Shown here in pieces: positions 22,007-32,901 of a DNA stretch of 64,000 nucleotides. The DNA is from Gracilaria domingensis (lineage: Eukaryota; Rhodophyta; Florideophyceae; Gracilariales; Gracilariaceae): NCBI GenBank assembly GCA_022539475.1, contig VCMS01000294.1, forward strand, positions 62,001 to 126,000, written 5' to 3'. The position numbers were made by a program, and so were the translations under genes. The notes beneath the pieces were generated by a model. The model saw only the letters and a program-made list of their open reading frames with translations. It made no database searches and was not told the origin of the DNA. Position 1 is the first letter of the stretch; every line of letters begins with the position of its first letter.

Positions 22007-22066
22007 TTCTCGTACCCCTCGTAGCCACGGAGTACATTACGTCTACGGGTACTATGTGGCTACGAG
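22007..22066. repeat. imperfect inverted repeat around CTCGTAGCCAC
   Basis: CTCGTAGCCAC (22017-22027) pairs with GTGGCTACGAG (22052-22062), and flanking ATTCTCGTA/AGAATT sequence extends the stem. It lies just upstream of the SANT-like gene and could be a subterminal part of its element. Confidence 0.45.
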
Positions 22067-22269
22067 AATTTCTATACGAACTGGCTTGCGTAAACCCTCT
22101 GTTGTCAACAAATATGAGCTTCGTCCGATGTCGTGCTTGAATTTTTGCCCAGTGTCTCTTAATTGCCGCCAGATGAGGAAATTGAAGGCAAGGGGAATCA
22201 TACGGTTTCCTGGCCACATGGTCGTATTCTCTAGTCGTAATTTGACTAGCGACCGACACAACTCGCGAG

Positions 22270-22313
22270 ATCACTCGCTAGGTTGGAGACTCCAACCGAG
22301 CAAGTGATCTTCT
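22270..22313. repeat. 44-bp hairpin
   Basis: GAGATCACTCGCTAGGTTGG pairs with CCAACCGAGCAAGTGATCT, with two mismatches and a tight loop. It is isolated in otherwise featureless sequence. 22314-22980 shows no recognisable feature. Confidence 0.55.
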
Positions 22314-22979
22314 CGAATCTTTTCACGGCTGAAAGTGAACACAAATCATTTGGGATTCTATGGGGTCTTTTTGTTGAATTGATGTTGTCTGGACCTCTGG
22401 TTTTGAATAACTGAAAGCGGTGGCTCCAAAAATATATTGAACTGGATTAGTAATAATAAACTAATGGAGTTTAGCTTTCTGGCAGAAAGTGCCGGTTTTT
22501 TTGAAACAATACTGACAAAGTGCTGGAACAATGGTCAGGACACCCGCGTAGATGCTATCTTAGTACGACAGTGTGGCAAGTCAAACGGTACACGTGACAG
22601 GTGTAGGTGCCTACACTGCTGCGTTGTGCCGAACGCAGCGGGAATACAGAATATAGTTTAAAAAAATGCTTGATTGTAGTTAATCCTATCTTAGGTTTAG
22701 TTCTACGCAAAATCTACCTTGCGTGTGGCCAGGAGGCGCCACACTACAAGCAGGTTCACATAAAATTGTCAATTTAGGCCGCAGAGAGCGCTCCAACGCT
22801 GACCACCCGACCTCATCCGCTGTCAATTGCCAAATTCGTGGTCACCCACAGGAGACGCCTGCACTTGCGCAAGTACACGTGCATTTCACGATGTGTATCG
22901 CGTTGCGTAAACGCCCCCTGTGGTGGCATATGCGCTAAAAGTATCTACCACCTATGTCTCTTATAGGCTAGTACCGTAG

Positions 22980-23671
22980 GTACAACGCATACAATGGCCA
23001 AGTCAACCGTACTGTCGATTCTCGCCTGGAATCGACGGTGCGGTTGTGCATAGGAGGGCCGGAGCAGTCGCCTCCGACTCAACTCCGGCCAGACCACTGC
23101 CCCTTCGACGACCTCCCCTCACCCTCACTCCTCATCTCTTTTCACTTTTCTCGTCTCAACCTTTTCCCCCCATCCTCAACCTCTCTCACTCTCCCCTTTG
23201 GCGGCCTGGTTTCACCGCCCCCCCAACGCTCTCTGCTACTCACACAGACTCTTGTCTGGGCTCGTCTTGTGTGAGTTAGCAAAGCGTCCGCACTACCCTA
23301 CCGTTGGGTTTGCCTTGTGCGGGCGTGCCTCTCTCTCCCGAAGTCCGTTATGCTTGGTTTCGCGTCTCTCCGTCTTCTCTCTGGTGGTTTCATTTGTTGT
23401 CTTCGTTCCGTTTATCGTTCTTTTCCCCTTTCTTCAAGCCGCGAATGTCTTTGTTGTTGCTCCTCTCTGTCCCTTCGTCGTTGCGCAGGCCTTCCCTGCC
23501 AGCATCTGTTCCTTTGCTTTTCGTCTTGGCTGTTGAATCTGGTTTCACTGGTTCTTTCGTGTTGCGTTTCCGTTCCTCACATACTGTTGCTTTGCACCTG
23601 TTGTTGCAAGACACACTGTGTGATACGGGGTAAGGTTCCCTTTGACCTACGGCCCTGAGGCAGGTGTTCAA
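22980..23671 (+). repeat. structured, pyrimidine-rich leader-like segment
   Basis: It opens with a strong hairpin (23006-23047: CAACCG.ACTGTCGATTC paired with GAATCGACGGT.CGGTTG), then a second stem (GCCGGAG/CTCCGGC, about 23059-23092), then about 500 bases of C/T-rich plus strand. The same order of hairpin, nested hairpin and pyrimidine tract occurs in the LTR-like insertions at 3154-4133 and, reversed, 4865-5780. It may be a relative of those LTRs or the 5' leader of the zinc-finger gene that follows. Confidence 0.4.
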
Positions 23672-24172
23672 TAGTAAGTTGTTCTCAGCTGCTTCTTTTG
23701 GCATTGTGTGACTACTAACTTCTTGTCTGTTTCCCATTAAGTGCCAAGGTCTTTTGTTTCATCCAGCGAGTATTCGTCCGTGGTTAACGCGGATGAGCGT
23801 CTAAAAGAAGTCCCTGATCCCGTTCGGCAGATAAAGAAGTCGGCTGTGCAGCCTTTTGACGGGCCACGCTAGCGTCATATCTTTTGCGTAGCCACTTAGA
23901 AGGAGAAGCGCTGTCGTAATCTTCCGCCGCGTAAGCGAATTTTCAAACGCTGTCGTGTTTGTGACACCAACGTCCAGAGCCAGCGTCAGCTTAAAGTCTA
24001 TCAAGCCGGACGTCGCCATCGCAGATCTTTGCGCCGTGCAAACTATACCGAGATGAAAATCCACTGCAAGGCTTGTGACATCCGGTTTTTTGAAGCCCAC
24101 GATCTGCGCGACCACTACAGGGGCCGCCGTCATCGTGCCAGACTGAGAAAGAAGAAGAATACTATTTTTTAG
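23672..24172 (+). CDS. small two-zinc-finger protein, 3' exons
   Basis: A likely intron at 23672-23740 has donor GTAAGT, branch point TACTAAC and acceptor ATTAAG. After it comes an open stretch (YSSVVNADERLKEVPDPVRQ) and, beyond a possible second short intron ending TTAG at 23899, the terminal exon. That exon encodes CRVCDTNVQSQRQLKVYQAGRRH and CKACDIRFFEAHDLRDHYRGRRH, two C2H2 fingers of the U1/met/jaz type that bind RNA or DNA, and ends KKKNTIF with TAG at 24170-24172. The first finger has Y where the first His is expected. The first exon and start codon are unclear. It could be host or transposon-borne. Confidence 0.45.
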
Positions 24173-26160
24173 AGCATTGGTTTTTCTTTTCATTGTCAAG
24201 TTGTGACACATTTTTATTTATATTTCATTCTACATAATATCTTTCTTTGTTCTTCTTTATCTTTTTGTCTATCGTTTGGTATCCCTCCTCTGTTCTTTTG
24301 TTCGTGCTTTTGTTGTTTCTCTTCTGCCGTACTCTATCTACGTAAGCTTATATTTGGCTAGTGCTTCTTTGTCCGATTGGACTGGTATTCTACGAGAGCA
24401 AACTTTATTTTTATCATTTTTGCCCCCTTTGGCTGTAACCGCCGACGCCAACACCAAAATGGCGTTTTCAGACAGCATGGCGGTGGCCGGGCGACGGGGT
24501 TACGATGCCATATATTTCAGTTTTGTTCCAATTCAAACGTTGAAGAATGGGTTTTCGAGGAACGCGGAAAATAATTTATTTGTAGGTTCCAGCCTAACCT
24601 ACGCGAGCTCGTCCGTCGTCGTCGATCATCCGCGCAGCGCAGCGGCGACGGCGACGGAGAGCTACGCATCTTTCCGCGTTCCCGAGGGCGTCCGCTCATG
24701 GACGCCCGCTTCTTTTTTCTTCGCGCGATGGGTTCCGTCACATTAGCTCACTCCGCAGAGCGCAGGTCTCATACTTGTGCGGACTACACCGAGATTACAA
24801 GTCCGAGTTGTCGTCGCTGAAATCCATATATGTGGCTTTTGCAATGCCGCGCTCCCTTGCTTTACCTTAGCATTACAAGACGCGTCTTTGAGGAGAGAAA
24901 TTAAGTGGCACAAAGTCGAGGATAAAGATCGTGCACACTGCTTCACGCAGTCCTGCACTGCGCCCTCGGCTTCCGCCCCCGAAATTTTCCACTCTCATCT
25001 TCCCGATTTCACTCGCCGAGTGCATTTCCCGCTCGACAGACCCATTCCAGTCTCCGTGCTGCGCTCCTCCTCCATTACAAACGTGTCTCCTGACCTCATT
25101 GACTTTTTGCCCGCAGTCATTCAATTGCCTATACCGGCGTTATACTCTCGACCGAACAACTGTGCTCCTACGTATCCACATCTGAGTCTAAGAGCTTACT
25201 CTGGAACCGGCCCCCTCTCTTTTCCGCAACATTTTGGAAGACGTTTAGCCATTACCGTACGAAAATGTGTCAGGACAGGCGTTTCTTGATGCGTTCGAAA
25301 CGCTTTCACAGGCAGGCTACTATCACTAAGAGGTTCGCAACTTCGTCAAAACGCACCCACAGCGTGACTACCGACCGCGACAGGACCTTGCCTATTTTAA
25401 AACATTACTTGTTTCTTGCGTTTGGATTATGTGCAACCAGCTTCATCGATCGCGCTTGGTTTGGAAGACCCCCCTCTTCTAACATTTTAGAACCACTTTT
25501 GGACCCGACACGGAGAATGTTCCTAGCAGCGCAGTGACGCAAGACAGTCAGCCTCTTCGAACAACAGTTGTTGGCGATCGAATCCTGCCATTCAGGCGGT
25601 GACGTGTTACATCTCACTGAGAAAGGCACCCTGCTCGAGAACTCTGTTGTGGCCGAATTGCTCTGGCATGCGATATAGAAATATGTCGAACCTCGGAACA
25701 GAGAGGAACACTCACACGGCAATCATAATACTTTCTGTGTTTTCGTCACACAGCAACGATGCTGCTCCGGCGTGCATCTCATACCTTCAGTACGACAATA
25801 CGAAGAAAACAGTCTCGATACGGGTCGAACAGATCGTATCAATTGCCTTTTAAGGTAGAGCTCATGGCGACAGGGCATCGTGACCTGAAAACTCTCATAT
25901 GATTGTTTCAGAATATGTTCATGACAAACGCAGGGGTCGATGAACCTACAGGGCTTGACGAAAAGAACGAAGTGGCTTTCACATATTATCTTGGATTATG
26001 CCTAGGACTTCCTCTAGGGCCCGGGTGTATTGTCCTTTCAGTAGGACAGCACGCAGGCCTTAGCTTGCCACGAGAAACGTAGGTTGGGAGTTCTACACCG
26101 ACGTCTCATTGGAAGGAACGCATCGAATGGAAGCAGGAGCTGGAGCATACGGTTTCGCGC
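24173..26160. other. unassigned stretch
   Basis: It begins with AT-rich, T-rich sequence, probably the 3' UTR of the zinc-finger gene. A perfect 8-bp hairpin GGGCGTCC-GCTCAT-GGACGCCC lies at about 24688-24709. Open frames of 70-170 codons exist on both strands, but none shows a family signature. Nothing else is seen. Confidence 0.4.
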
Positions 26161-26163
26161 TTT

Positions 26164-27390
26164 ATGCGTGCTTCAAGACAACAATTTGGAGCGGTAAAGA
26201 TGCTGCCGAGACTTAGGGACTTTGAAACGCTACGAGAATCCAGGTGTGTCGTAGTATCGTTCGCTGATGTGCCAGTTGTGCAAATGACAAGAATTGATGG
26301 CTCTTTGTATGTCCAAGTGCATGACGTTAACTCTGGGTATCACCGCTCGTAAAGCTAAGGAAGCAAGCGACAGAGACGCTTTTCTTTCAAACTCCGTACG
26401 CAGCCATATGCGATCTGAGGAAATGAGAGAGAGAGAGAGGTAACGTGTTGGCAGATTTACAGGACAAGAAAGCAGAACATCTTGTGCAACAGAAGCTCTT
26501 GACGGACTGCTGCGGTGGCACACAAATGCATTCACTGCCGTATCGAATACGTGCTTCGCATGGTGAAATGCTGAGGATGATTGAGAGACTGGTTGAAGGC
26601 GGAATCTTTAGCTTGGAACAAGTTTGGAACCATTAAAAAGGGGTGTGGCCCAATCATGATCGCCGAACCAAATGATCGGTCGAGCTGCCAGATTGTGGGC
26701 GTCCTCTGAGAGCCAGCACCGACGTGTGGAGGAGGAATGGTTTCAAGTACAAGGGTGGCTCTTGTGGGACGTGACCCAGAAAGAGTTCACAAGGGATCTC
26801 CTCGCGAGAATGAAATGTTTGCACCAATGCCATGGCTGAAAGCATCCGAGGCCCTCTTGCAGCAGATGGGGGCTGGTGGCCAAGAGCTCATTGATGTCCA
26901 AAGTGAGTTGTTTTGCATTCGCATCGAGCCCGATGTTGTATTGATGTCGTTGAAAACGGCTCACCATTCGTGGCATGTTGGAAGGTACGATACAATGAAC
27001 CGATTTCTCGAAGAAAGGATTGTCGGCATGGGAATATCGAGCGTGCGCATGGCGTTGGTGAGACTAGTACCCTCACTGGACTCCAGTTTGCTTAACTCGC
27101 ACCAGATCAACGCAGCGTCGAGACAGCGCACTCTCTTTTTGGGCGACAACATATGGAGCAGGCGAACAGGAGTTCTCGAGCACGAGATTGTATACGATTC
27201 GTTCCTTCAGATCACGTGTAGTTCGCTGACTTTTGACACGATGGAGCTCCGCTAGCACGATACATTTAGCGGCAAGAACGTCGGGCAGCCGCTGAAAGGT
27301 CCCCAACTTTCGGTGCTTTGTGAAGCTTTGAACATGGACCACACTCGCATTGTCTCAGGCTCACGTGAGATGTAAATGTGTAGGACTCAA
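26164..27390 (+). other. coding-like but unassigned region before the WD40 relic
   Basis: The longest frame, 26737-27255 (172 codons), includes WLKASEALLQQMGAGGQEL and SELFCIRIEPDVVLMSLKTA. Shorter frames lie at 26164 and 26445. It reads in the same direction as the WD40 relic and could be the N-terminal part of the same decayed gene, but no family is recognised. A short GA run lies at 26424-26440. Confidence 0.25.
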
Positions 27391-27439
27391 TGAGAGAATA
27401 CTGCGTGAAAAAACACCGCTCCAAGAGTACACTTACTAG

Positions 27440-28050
27440 GTGGAGTGTTTGTTAATCAGCGGGGACGGCACCGGTACCGTGTCTGGCTCATGCAAAAACC
27501 CGATGCGTGTTTATAACTCACAAATTGGCGACTCCATCGGGAGCGTTTCCAAGCTCACAAAGGTAGGGCTTCGCGCGTCAAGTTAAGTGCGGACGGCACC
27601 CGCTTTTCGTCAGGCTCATATAACAAAACTGTGCGTGTATGAAACGCTCAAAGCGTCTACGTCGTGACGAAACCGCTTCGAGGTCAGACTGAGTTGGTGG
27701 AATGCGTCCCCATGAATCCCGACGCCACTCGAATCGTGTCAGTTTCTTACGGCAAGACAGTGCGTGTACGGGGTACAAAAGCGCGAACGCTACATGGCCG
27801 CCGCTCCGAGGTCACAAAGACTATGTGAAGCACCTCGAGATAAGCATGGATGTTAGTGTTATTTTCTCGAGCTCATTGGACAGAGCGGTGCGCGTTTGGG
27901 ACGCTCAGAGCGGCAGAATTGTCGGACAGCCTTTCGGGGCCACAAAAACCTTTACACTGAGATGAAGCGTACAGCAATCAGTAGGAACGGCAATGATATC
28001 TCGTCAGGCACAGACACCATGACGGTCTGTATGTGTGGAAGGAGCTAAAG
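27440..28050 (+). pseudogene. WD40-repeat relic
   Basis: At least four WD40-type blades can be followed across frame changes: ISGDGTGTVSGS ... MRVYN, LSADGTRFSSGSYNKTVRVY, NPDATRIVSVSYGKTVRVRG, and the best one HKDYVKHLEISMDVSVIFSS ... LDRAVRVWDAQSGRI (27810-27910). A further SRNGNDISSGTDTMTV lies near 27980. WD40 propellers are scaffolds for protein binding. Stops and frame changes fall between blades, so it is not translatable as one frame. What it was fused to is unknown. Confidence 0.6.
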
Positions 28051-28863
28051 AGCAAACTTGCTCCAGTTTTAGATCACGCAGAAGCGGTGAGGCTATTGCA
28101 GTCAACGAGAATAACATTCGTGCTGTATTTAACATGGACGGTACGAAGAGAATCCAACAGTTGTAACTGGTGGAAGGCGAAGATTATGTGTGTTTGCTCA
28201 TATTCCAAGACGCTCTCTGTGAACGCAGCTTGGAGGCTCTCAAGCACGTATTTCTGGAGCAGAGAATAGTGGTACTCCCCGAAAATGGCGAACACAGCAT
28301 TCATACGGAAAACGATCGTGGGTGCCTACACCAGGGGACGTGCACAATGTCGCAAAGGACGGCGTTGAGGTCCTGTTCGGTGAACAAGCTTTGAAATTCA
28401 TCGAGTGGGGTGGAGTGTTCCTGATTGAACGTTTGAGGTAATGAAAGATAGTGCGCAGACGTGAAAAGAGGCCTGCGCGTCGCATACGAATTTCTCGAGC
28501 TTGACAGAGAATGTGGCGTCTGCTGGAAAACAATTGAAGCATGCATTCTTGTGCCGTACGTGGGCTCATAATGCGCCATTCGAATGAATCTGAGAATCGC
28601 AGCGTATCTGTTTTGGTTGCTGGTTTGTCGATTCCCTTCTCTATGTTTCATTATCATCAGCGAGTACCCCCCTCTTCCAATCGGCGAAAATATACCCTCC
28701 GGTGGGAATAGGATCGATCCCAGTTCATGAGCCAATCACATATGCATTGATTCAAAAGGAGAAGTTTTCCAAACAAGTGCCAAGTGTATAAAACCGCGCA
28801 CACTCTCCACTCTTGAGGCCCAGCTGAACGGAGACGCTCTGCTCGGGTGTGGATGTTTTGAGA

Positions 28864-28899
28864 TTTGGGTCGTGCCGCGCGAGTGCGGCACGACCCAAA
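28864..28899. repeat. perfect 15-bp-stem hairpin inside KDZ copy A
   Basis: TTTGGGTCGTGCCGC and GCGGCACGACCCAAA are separated by GCGAGT. It lies 211 bp from the outer TIR and is present identically in copy B at 46545-46580. It could be a subterminal transposase-binding or transcription-end structure. Confidence 0.8.
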
Positions 28900-29701
28900 C
28901 TTATCCCTGGTTCTTGCACACCAATGTTCGAATGTACATCTCTCCCCTAGATTTGTAGCTTGCCGTCGATTACGAAAACACCTACTGGGCTTCTTGTGCA
29001 TCCCTTCTTTACCCCATTTGCGAAGAGTACTGTCACGAATCATGCTCCTCATGTTTTGAACGCGTCCTGCTGACAATTTGCGCTCTACGTACTCTCCATT
29101 GTTTGTCGCGCAGCATGCGAGCATTAATCTACCGCAAAAAGGTCCTACGGCTTCGATCGTTACGTGTGATCCTCAAAGGCTTTTAAGGTCTTCACGAAAG
29201 ATTCAGTCATTTGGTTCTTCAGACTTTTCTTATTTTTGTGCTCCGCAATGAGCAGTCGCGCTACAATCTCGATCAAAAGCACTTTGTCAAAAACAACACA
29301 TATCTTTCGAACAAGTTTGGTCTAAAACTTTGCGCAACATCCTTTACTTTGCGAAAAATTACGAAGAAGCGAACTCACAACTGGTTTTGTTTGCAAGTTC
29401 GATAAAACGGTTTCAATATTCCGGCATTGAGAAGAATTGAGGATTTCTCCTTCACTGGGCAATGCGTACTCATCATATTTTGTAATACAACATGGCGCCA
29501 AACAACGCATTGTTCACCCCGCGAATGCATCGCGTGTGAATCTTCTTCTTTCACGAATTGGCAATATGAACGTCTACTTTTCTTCTCAGCGCTGCCTTAT
29601 AAATTATTGGAACAGACCATTGAAGCAAGAGTTTCGACTTTGTTGAATTATAATTTTGACGAGAGTGGAAGCCAGTGCTACTAATAATTGTGAACAGCAT
29701 A

Positions 29702-30229
29702 TTAATTCCCTGAGAGATCTTGTTCACCAAAACATGTATGCTTGTCTCCCATTACTTCAAAGAAGCGCAAATTATTTCTGGCAAAGCCGTCATCTGGAAT
29801 ACGCTTGAATCGCATTTTTGCACCGTACAATCGCGATAAAACCCATGGATCCGGAACTAAGACAACCCGGCGACGAAAGTCTTCCACTGAAATCCAGTCC
29901 AAGCACATACTGCTTTCGATGATATCATACTGAAATCGTCGATTTCCGTAAAGGTTAACAACTTTTTCGTTCCCCTGCTCAGGAGAGCATTCTCTAAGTC
30001 TCCTGACAATCGCTTTGCGGTCGGATTTGTGATTTCTGCCGTGATTGCGACACAGAATTACTTGTATAATCCCGTAATGAATCTGCTCATTTGATTCGTA
30101 CACAATCGAATCTCTTCGCGCACCAGAGTTGCATACATCATCTCCAGCATACACCGTGTCCATCATGCGTTCTTCACACCACTCAAAACTAGCGCAAAAC
30201 CTTGCAGACGGTACCTTTCTCCATATCAA
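29702..30229 (-). CDS. downstream frame of KDZ transposase (copy A)
   Basis: It overlaps the end of the 891-codon transposase frame by four bases. It encodes SIVYESNEQIHYGIIQVILC and FRRRVVLVPDPWVLSRLYGA. KDZ/Plavaka transposases generally have such a C-terminal module after the DDE domain, so this is probably the last part of the same protein, reached by an intron or a frameshift rather than its own start; its first ATG lies well inside. The twin in copy B (45215-45742) is identical, so a random error in one copy does not explain the break. Confidence 0.5.
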   Translation of the reverse strand: MIWRKVPSARFCASFEWCEERMMDTVYAGDDVCNSGARRDSIVYESNEQIHYGIIQVILCRNHGRNHKSDRKAIVRRLRECSPEQGNEKVVNLYGNRRFQYDIIESSMCLDWISVEDFRRRVVLVPDPWVLSRLYGAKMRFKRIPDDGFARNNLRFFEVMGDKHTCFGEQDLSGN

Positions 30230-32901
30230 AAATCAGAAGTAGAAGGATGACATGCAGTACAGATATTCTTTTCTGCTTCTTCTGGGTTGGACGTTGCAGA
30301 GACAATCTGATTCATTTTGGAGTTCAAAGTTTTATCTTCTGAAAACTGTGGTCCGGAAACATTGCTTTCGTGGTGGCATCGTCGAACTGTGCCCTCGACT
30401 CGTTTTTCACGTCTTGTTAGAAGCAGGGTCTTAACTGCGAAGTGAGAACGGCCTTCGTCCTGGGCAACGAATTTTGTCCTGGCCTTCAACAGCTGTGGCG
30501 CTAAATTTAGAAGATGTTTGTTGGTTGCGTTATACCCAGCTTTCGTGAGCTTGTGGAGGGTTTCGTTTGCATCGGTAGAACCCTTTCGGACACACCCGTA
30601 ATCAAAAAGGTGATTTGATATATGGAACATCGTGCGATGGTTCTTGGTTGTTACGGAGGAGTCCAAGAGCACTGTGACTTCCTTGCCAACCTCATATCCA
30701 AGTTTGCCGATTTTCTGGATATCCTTCAGTGTCCTTTTGGATCTATGAGGTCCAACATTTGCTCCGATTAGTTGGCGGTGGAACCAATCCAGCTTCAGGA
30801 AAACCTGGACAAGTCGATCTTCATCAGGCTTCGTAGATTTGGATATTCCCATCACTGAAACCCAGAGGTACGGATTTAATTCTCGACGCATCAGGCCAGT
30901 TACTCCGGCATGTTTTTCATTTGGTCCTTTACGGAATGGAGAGAACTTTCGAAGGCGACACACTGCAGGAAGATCCATTATTCTTTGGTTTGCAATGTCT
31001 ACAGCATATGCTCTCGACATTCCGTAATACTCTGGAGCCTTTTCAAAAACCATGTATGCGTTGTCCGTTAGCTGTCGCATTGTCCCATGCTCAAGTACGT
31101 GAAGCATATCAAAACCAATTGATGAATAAAGACGGTACGGAGGAGATGCAGCTCCAGAAAACGCCCCGAGCACGGACGGAAATCGCAGCGCACTGTGTCC
31201 ATCCAGGAAAGCAATGCAATCTCTAATTGGAGATTGATGAACGAAAGTGCCTGGACTCTTTTTCTTCGTCTTGGCTACTTTCAGTTGAGCAGAAACTGTC
31301 TTGTACACATCTCTTTGTGGGAACGTGTGTGCTGAAAGCTGGATCTCGCGAACCTCCAGAACCTCGTTACAATGTTTTGTTGTATCCGCTTCTGACTGTT
31401 CAGAGCACAGTTGCGATGATGTGCCTTGGCTTTCAATGTCGAAATCTCGTCTCAAAGATTTCTTCTTAGGTGCTGTGTTCTCTGAAAGCGACACTCGCTT
31501 TCGTTTGGATGGTGTCAGACAATGACTGCAATCGTAGTAACTGTCATGACCCTTTAATCCAGATGCCGGTCTTTCCTGCACTTGGTAGGCAACATGAACA
31601 CCGAGACGGGGATATAAACGAACTCCATCAATGGCAATCCCGGTGTGCGATGAAGCCATAATGTCTCTGAGAGAGAGGAAAATGAAACGGTGCCAGAGTT
31701 CATTCTTTTCTTCGCGTCGCTTCGTTTGTGAAAGTATCTCAGACGATTTGCTCAACACAGGAGCTATACCAATCTCATGCCATATTTTGTCAAATCCTCT
31801 GATGTTGGAGAAGCGCACTCTTACATTGTTTGCAGATTGCGTCCCGGAACTGCTCATTGTCGTGGAATCGCTATACAAATAAATTAGAACCGGGATTCCT
31901 GCATCACCAATGGCATTTTGATACTCTTTTAACGCGTCTCCGTTGCCGATATTGGAATACACTCTCTCTCCACGCTCGGTGTCCTCTCTGAAACGAACGA
32001 CAGCTTTTGAACCCCCAGCGCTGTTAATCACTTCTAAGAGGAGCCTCAGTACTGGTCGAAATACTCCCGTTCTATTCAAACCGTGTTCGGTCTTTATCAC
32101 TGCCCTTTTCCATCCTTCAGATCTTGCCCTATACTTTCTTGCTCTTTGCAAATAAGAAGAAAAGGCTTCCGCAGTTTGAAAGTCTCCTCGAAAGGAATGA
32201 TACTCTGCAGGAGAGTCCCTCTGTATTTCGCAGGCGTAGTGGTAAAGTCCTTTAGCCTCACCTTCCGTGAGGTAATTTTCAGTACAGTGTCTTATGGAAG
32301 CTCTTGAGGCCGATGAAAGGTGCTCTATTGGTGGCGAAAGGGTCTTGACCTCTGAAAACAATTCTTCATGAGTGTCCTCAAGTGAGTTGAAGAACACCCA
32401 TGTACGGACTGCAGCACACCCGGTGTCCGGCAATGGAGATCGAGGAAGGAACTCTGGAGTAGCAGAGACCGACTCAATACCATTGTCAACATTGTTGACC
32501 TCCTCATTCTCGACGATTCCCTGCTCGTAGTTGGCCAGGAAAGGACTTGCTTCAGAGCCCTCACTTGGAAGGGCCTGTGCATCTTGCTCGCCAGAGCTGT
32601 GAGTAAGAACATTATGAACCTTTGCAACGATAGATATTGTTGCGGTAGATGAGTCTGTCTCCGATGGAAGTATTTGGTTGTCACAAAGGCCACCATGGGT
32701 CCTCTGAAGATGGTTCTCAAGCAGTAACTTGTTCGGAAATCGTTTACGGCAAGGATGGCAGGCAAAGATCAACTTCGATCTTGGTGAGGAGCGCACTCCA
32801 TTACTTTCCATTATGAAGGATACACGGAAGAGAATAACTGCTAAAGAGAAGCAGCGATATGCATCAATCGTTTCTGAGAATTGATGACAAAGACGACTCA
32901 T
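30226..32901 (-). CDS. KDZ (Plavaka-like) transposase, copy A, 891 aa
   Basis: It cuts and pastes the element. The likely start is the second Met (residue 31, MESNG). A C2H2 finger follows at C48, C51, H64 and H69. The core has LYSDSTTMSSSGTQSANNVR (from residue 342), a motif like the YSD..x..S of Plavaka elements. Next come VRLYPRLGVHVAYQ with a CxxC at C458/C461 (the zinc-like CSHC), a Lys/Arg-rich insert, and GFDMLHVLEHG (LHVLEHG at 600-606), which matches the conserved D-x-LH-x-L...G block. Acidic residues in these blocks probably form the DDE site; the exact triad was not fixed. Residue 341 is Y here but D in copy B, the only amino-acid difference between the copies. The length suits the family. 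Confidence 0.72.
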   Translation of the reverse strand: MSRLCHQFSETIDAYRCFSLAVILFRVSFIMESNGVRSSPRSKLIFACHPCRKRFPNKLLLENHLQRTHGGLCDNQILPSETDSSTATISIVAKVHNVLTHSSGEQDAQALPSEGSEASPFLANYEQGIVENEEVNNVDNGIESVSATPEFLPRSPLPDTGCAAVRTWVFFNSLEDTHEELFSEVKTLSPPIEHLSSASRASIRHCTENYLTEGEAKGLYHYACEIQRDSPAEYHSFRGDFQTAEAFSSYLQRARKYRARSEGWKRAVIKTEHGLNRTGVFRPVLRLLLEVINSAGGSKAVVRFREDTERGERVYSNIGNGDALKEYQNAIGDAGIPVLIYLYSDSTTMSSSGTQSANNVRVRFSNIRGFDKIWHEIGIAPVLSKSSEILSQTKRREEKNELWHRFIFLSLRDIMASSHTGIAIDGVRLYPRLGVHVAYQVQERPASGLKGHDSYYDCSHCLTPSKRKRVSLSENTAPKKKSLRRDFDIESQGTSSQLCSEQSEADTTKHCNEVLEVREIQLSAHTFPQRDVYKTVSAQLKVAKTKKKSPGTFVHQSPIRDCIAFLDGHSALRFPSVLGAFSGAASPPYRLYSSIGFDMLHVLEHGTMRQLTDNAYMVFEKAPEYYGMSRAYAVDIANQRIMDLPAVCRLRKFSPFRKGPNEKHAGVTGLMRRELNPYLWVSVMGISKSTKPDEDRLVQVFLKLDWFHRQLIGANVGPHRSKRTLKDIQKIGKLGYEVGKEVTVLLDSSVTTKNHRTMFHISNHLFDYGCVRKGSTDANETLHKLTKAGYNATNKHLLNLAPQLLKARTKFVAQDEGRSHFAVKTLLLTRREKRVEGTVRRCHHESNVSGPQFSEDKTLNSKMNQIVSATSNPEEAEKNICTACHPSTSDF

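Noticed and set aside
24276-24746. 156-codon frame with a hydrophobic N-terminus
   Set aside because: It arises from T-rich DNA, with no motif and no supporting gene structure.
28864-28899. Hairpin as a bacterial-type terminator
   Set aside because: No T-run follows and the context is a eukaryotic transposon. Kept as a subterminal structure only.
28657-29124. 155-codon frame at the KDZ end
   Set aside because: It spans the perfect hairpin and the TIR, shows no domain, and reads like subterminal non-coding DNA.
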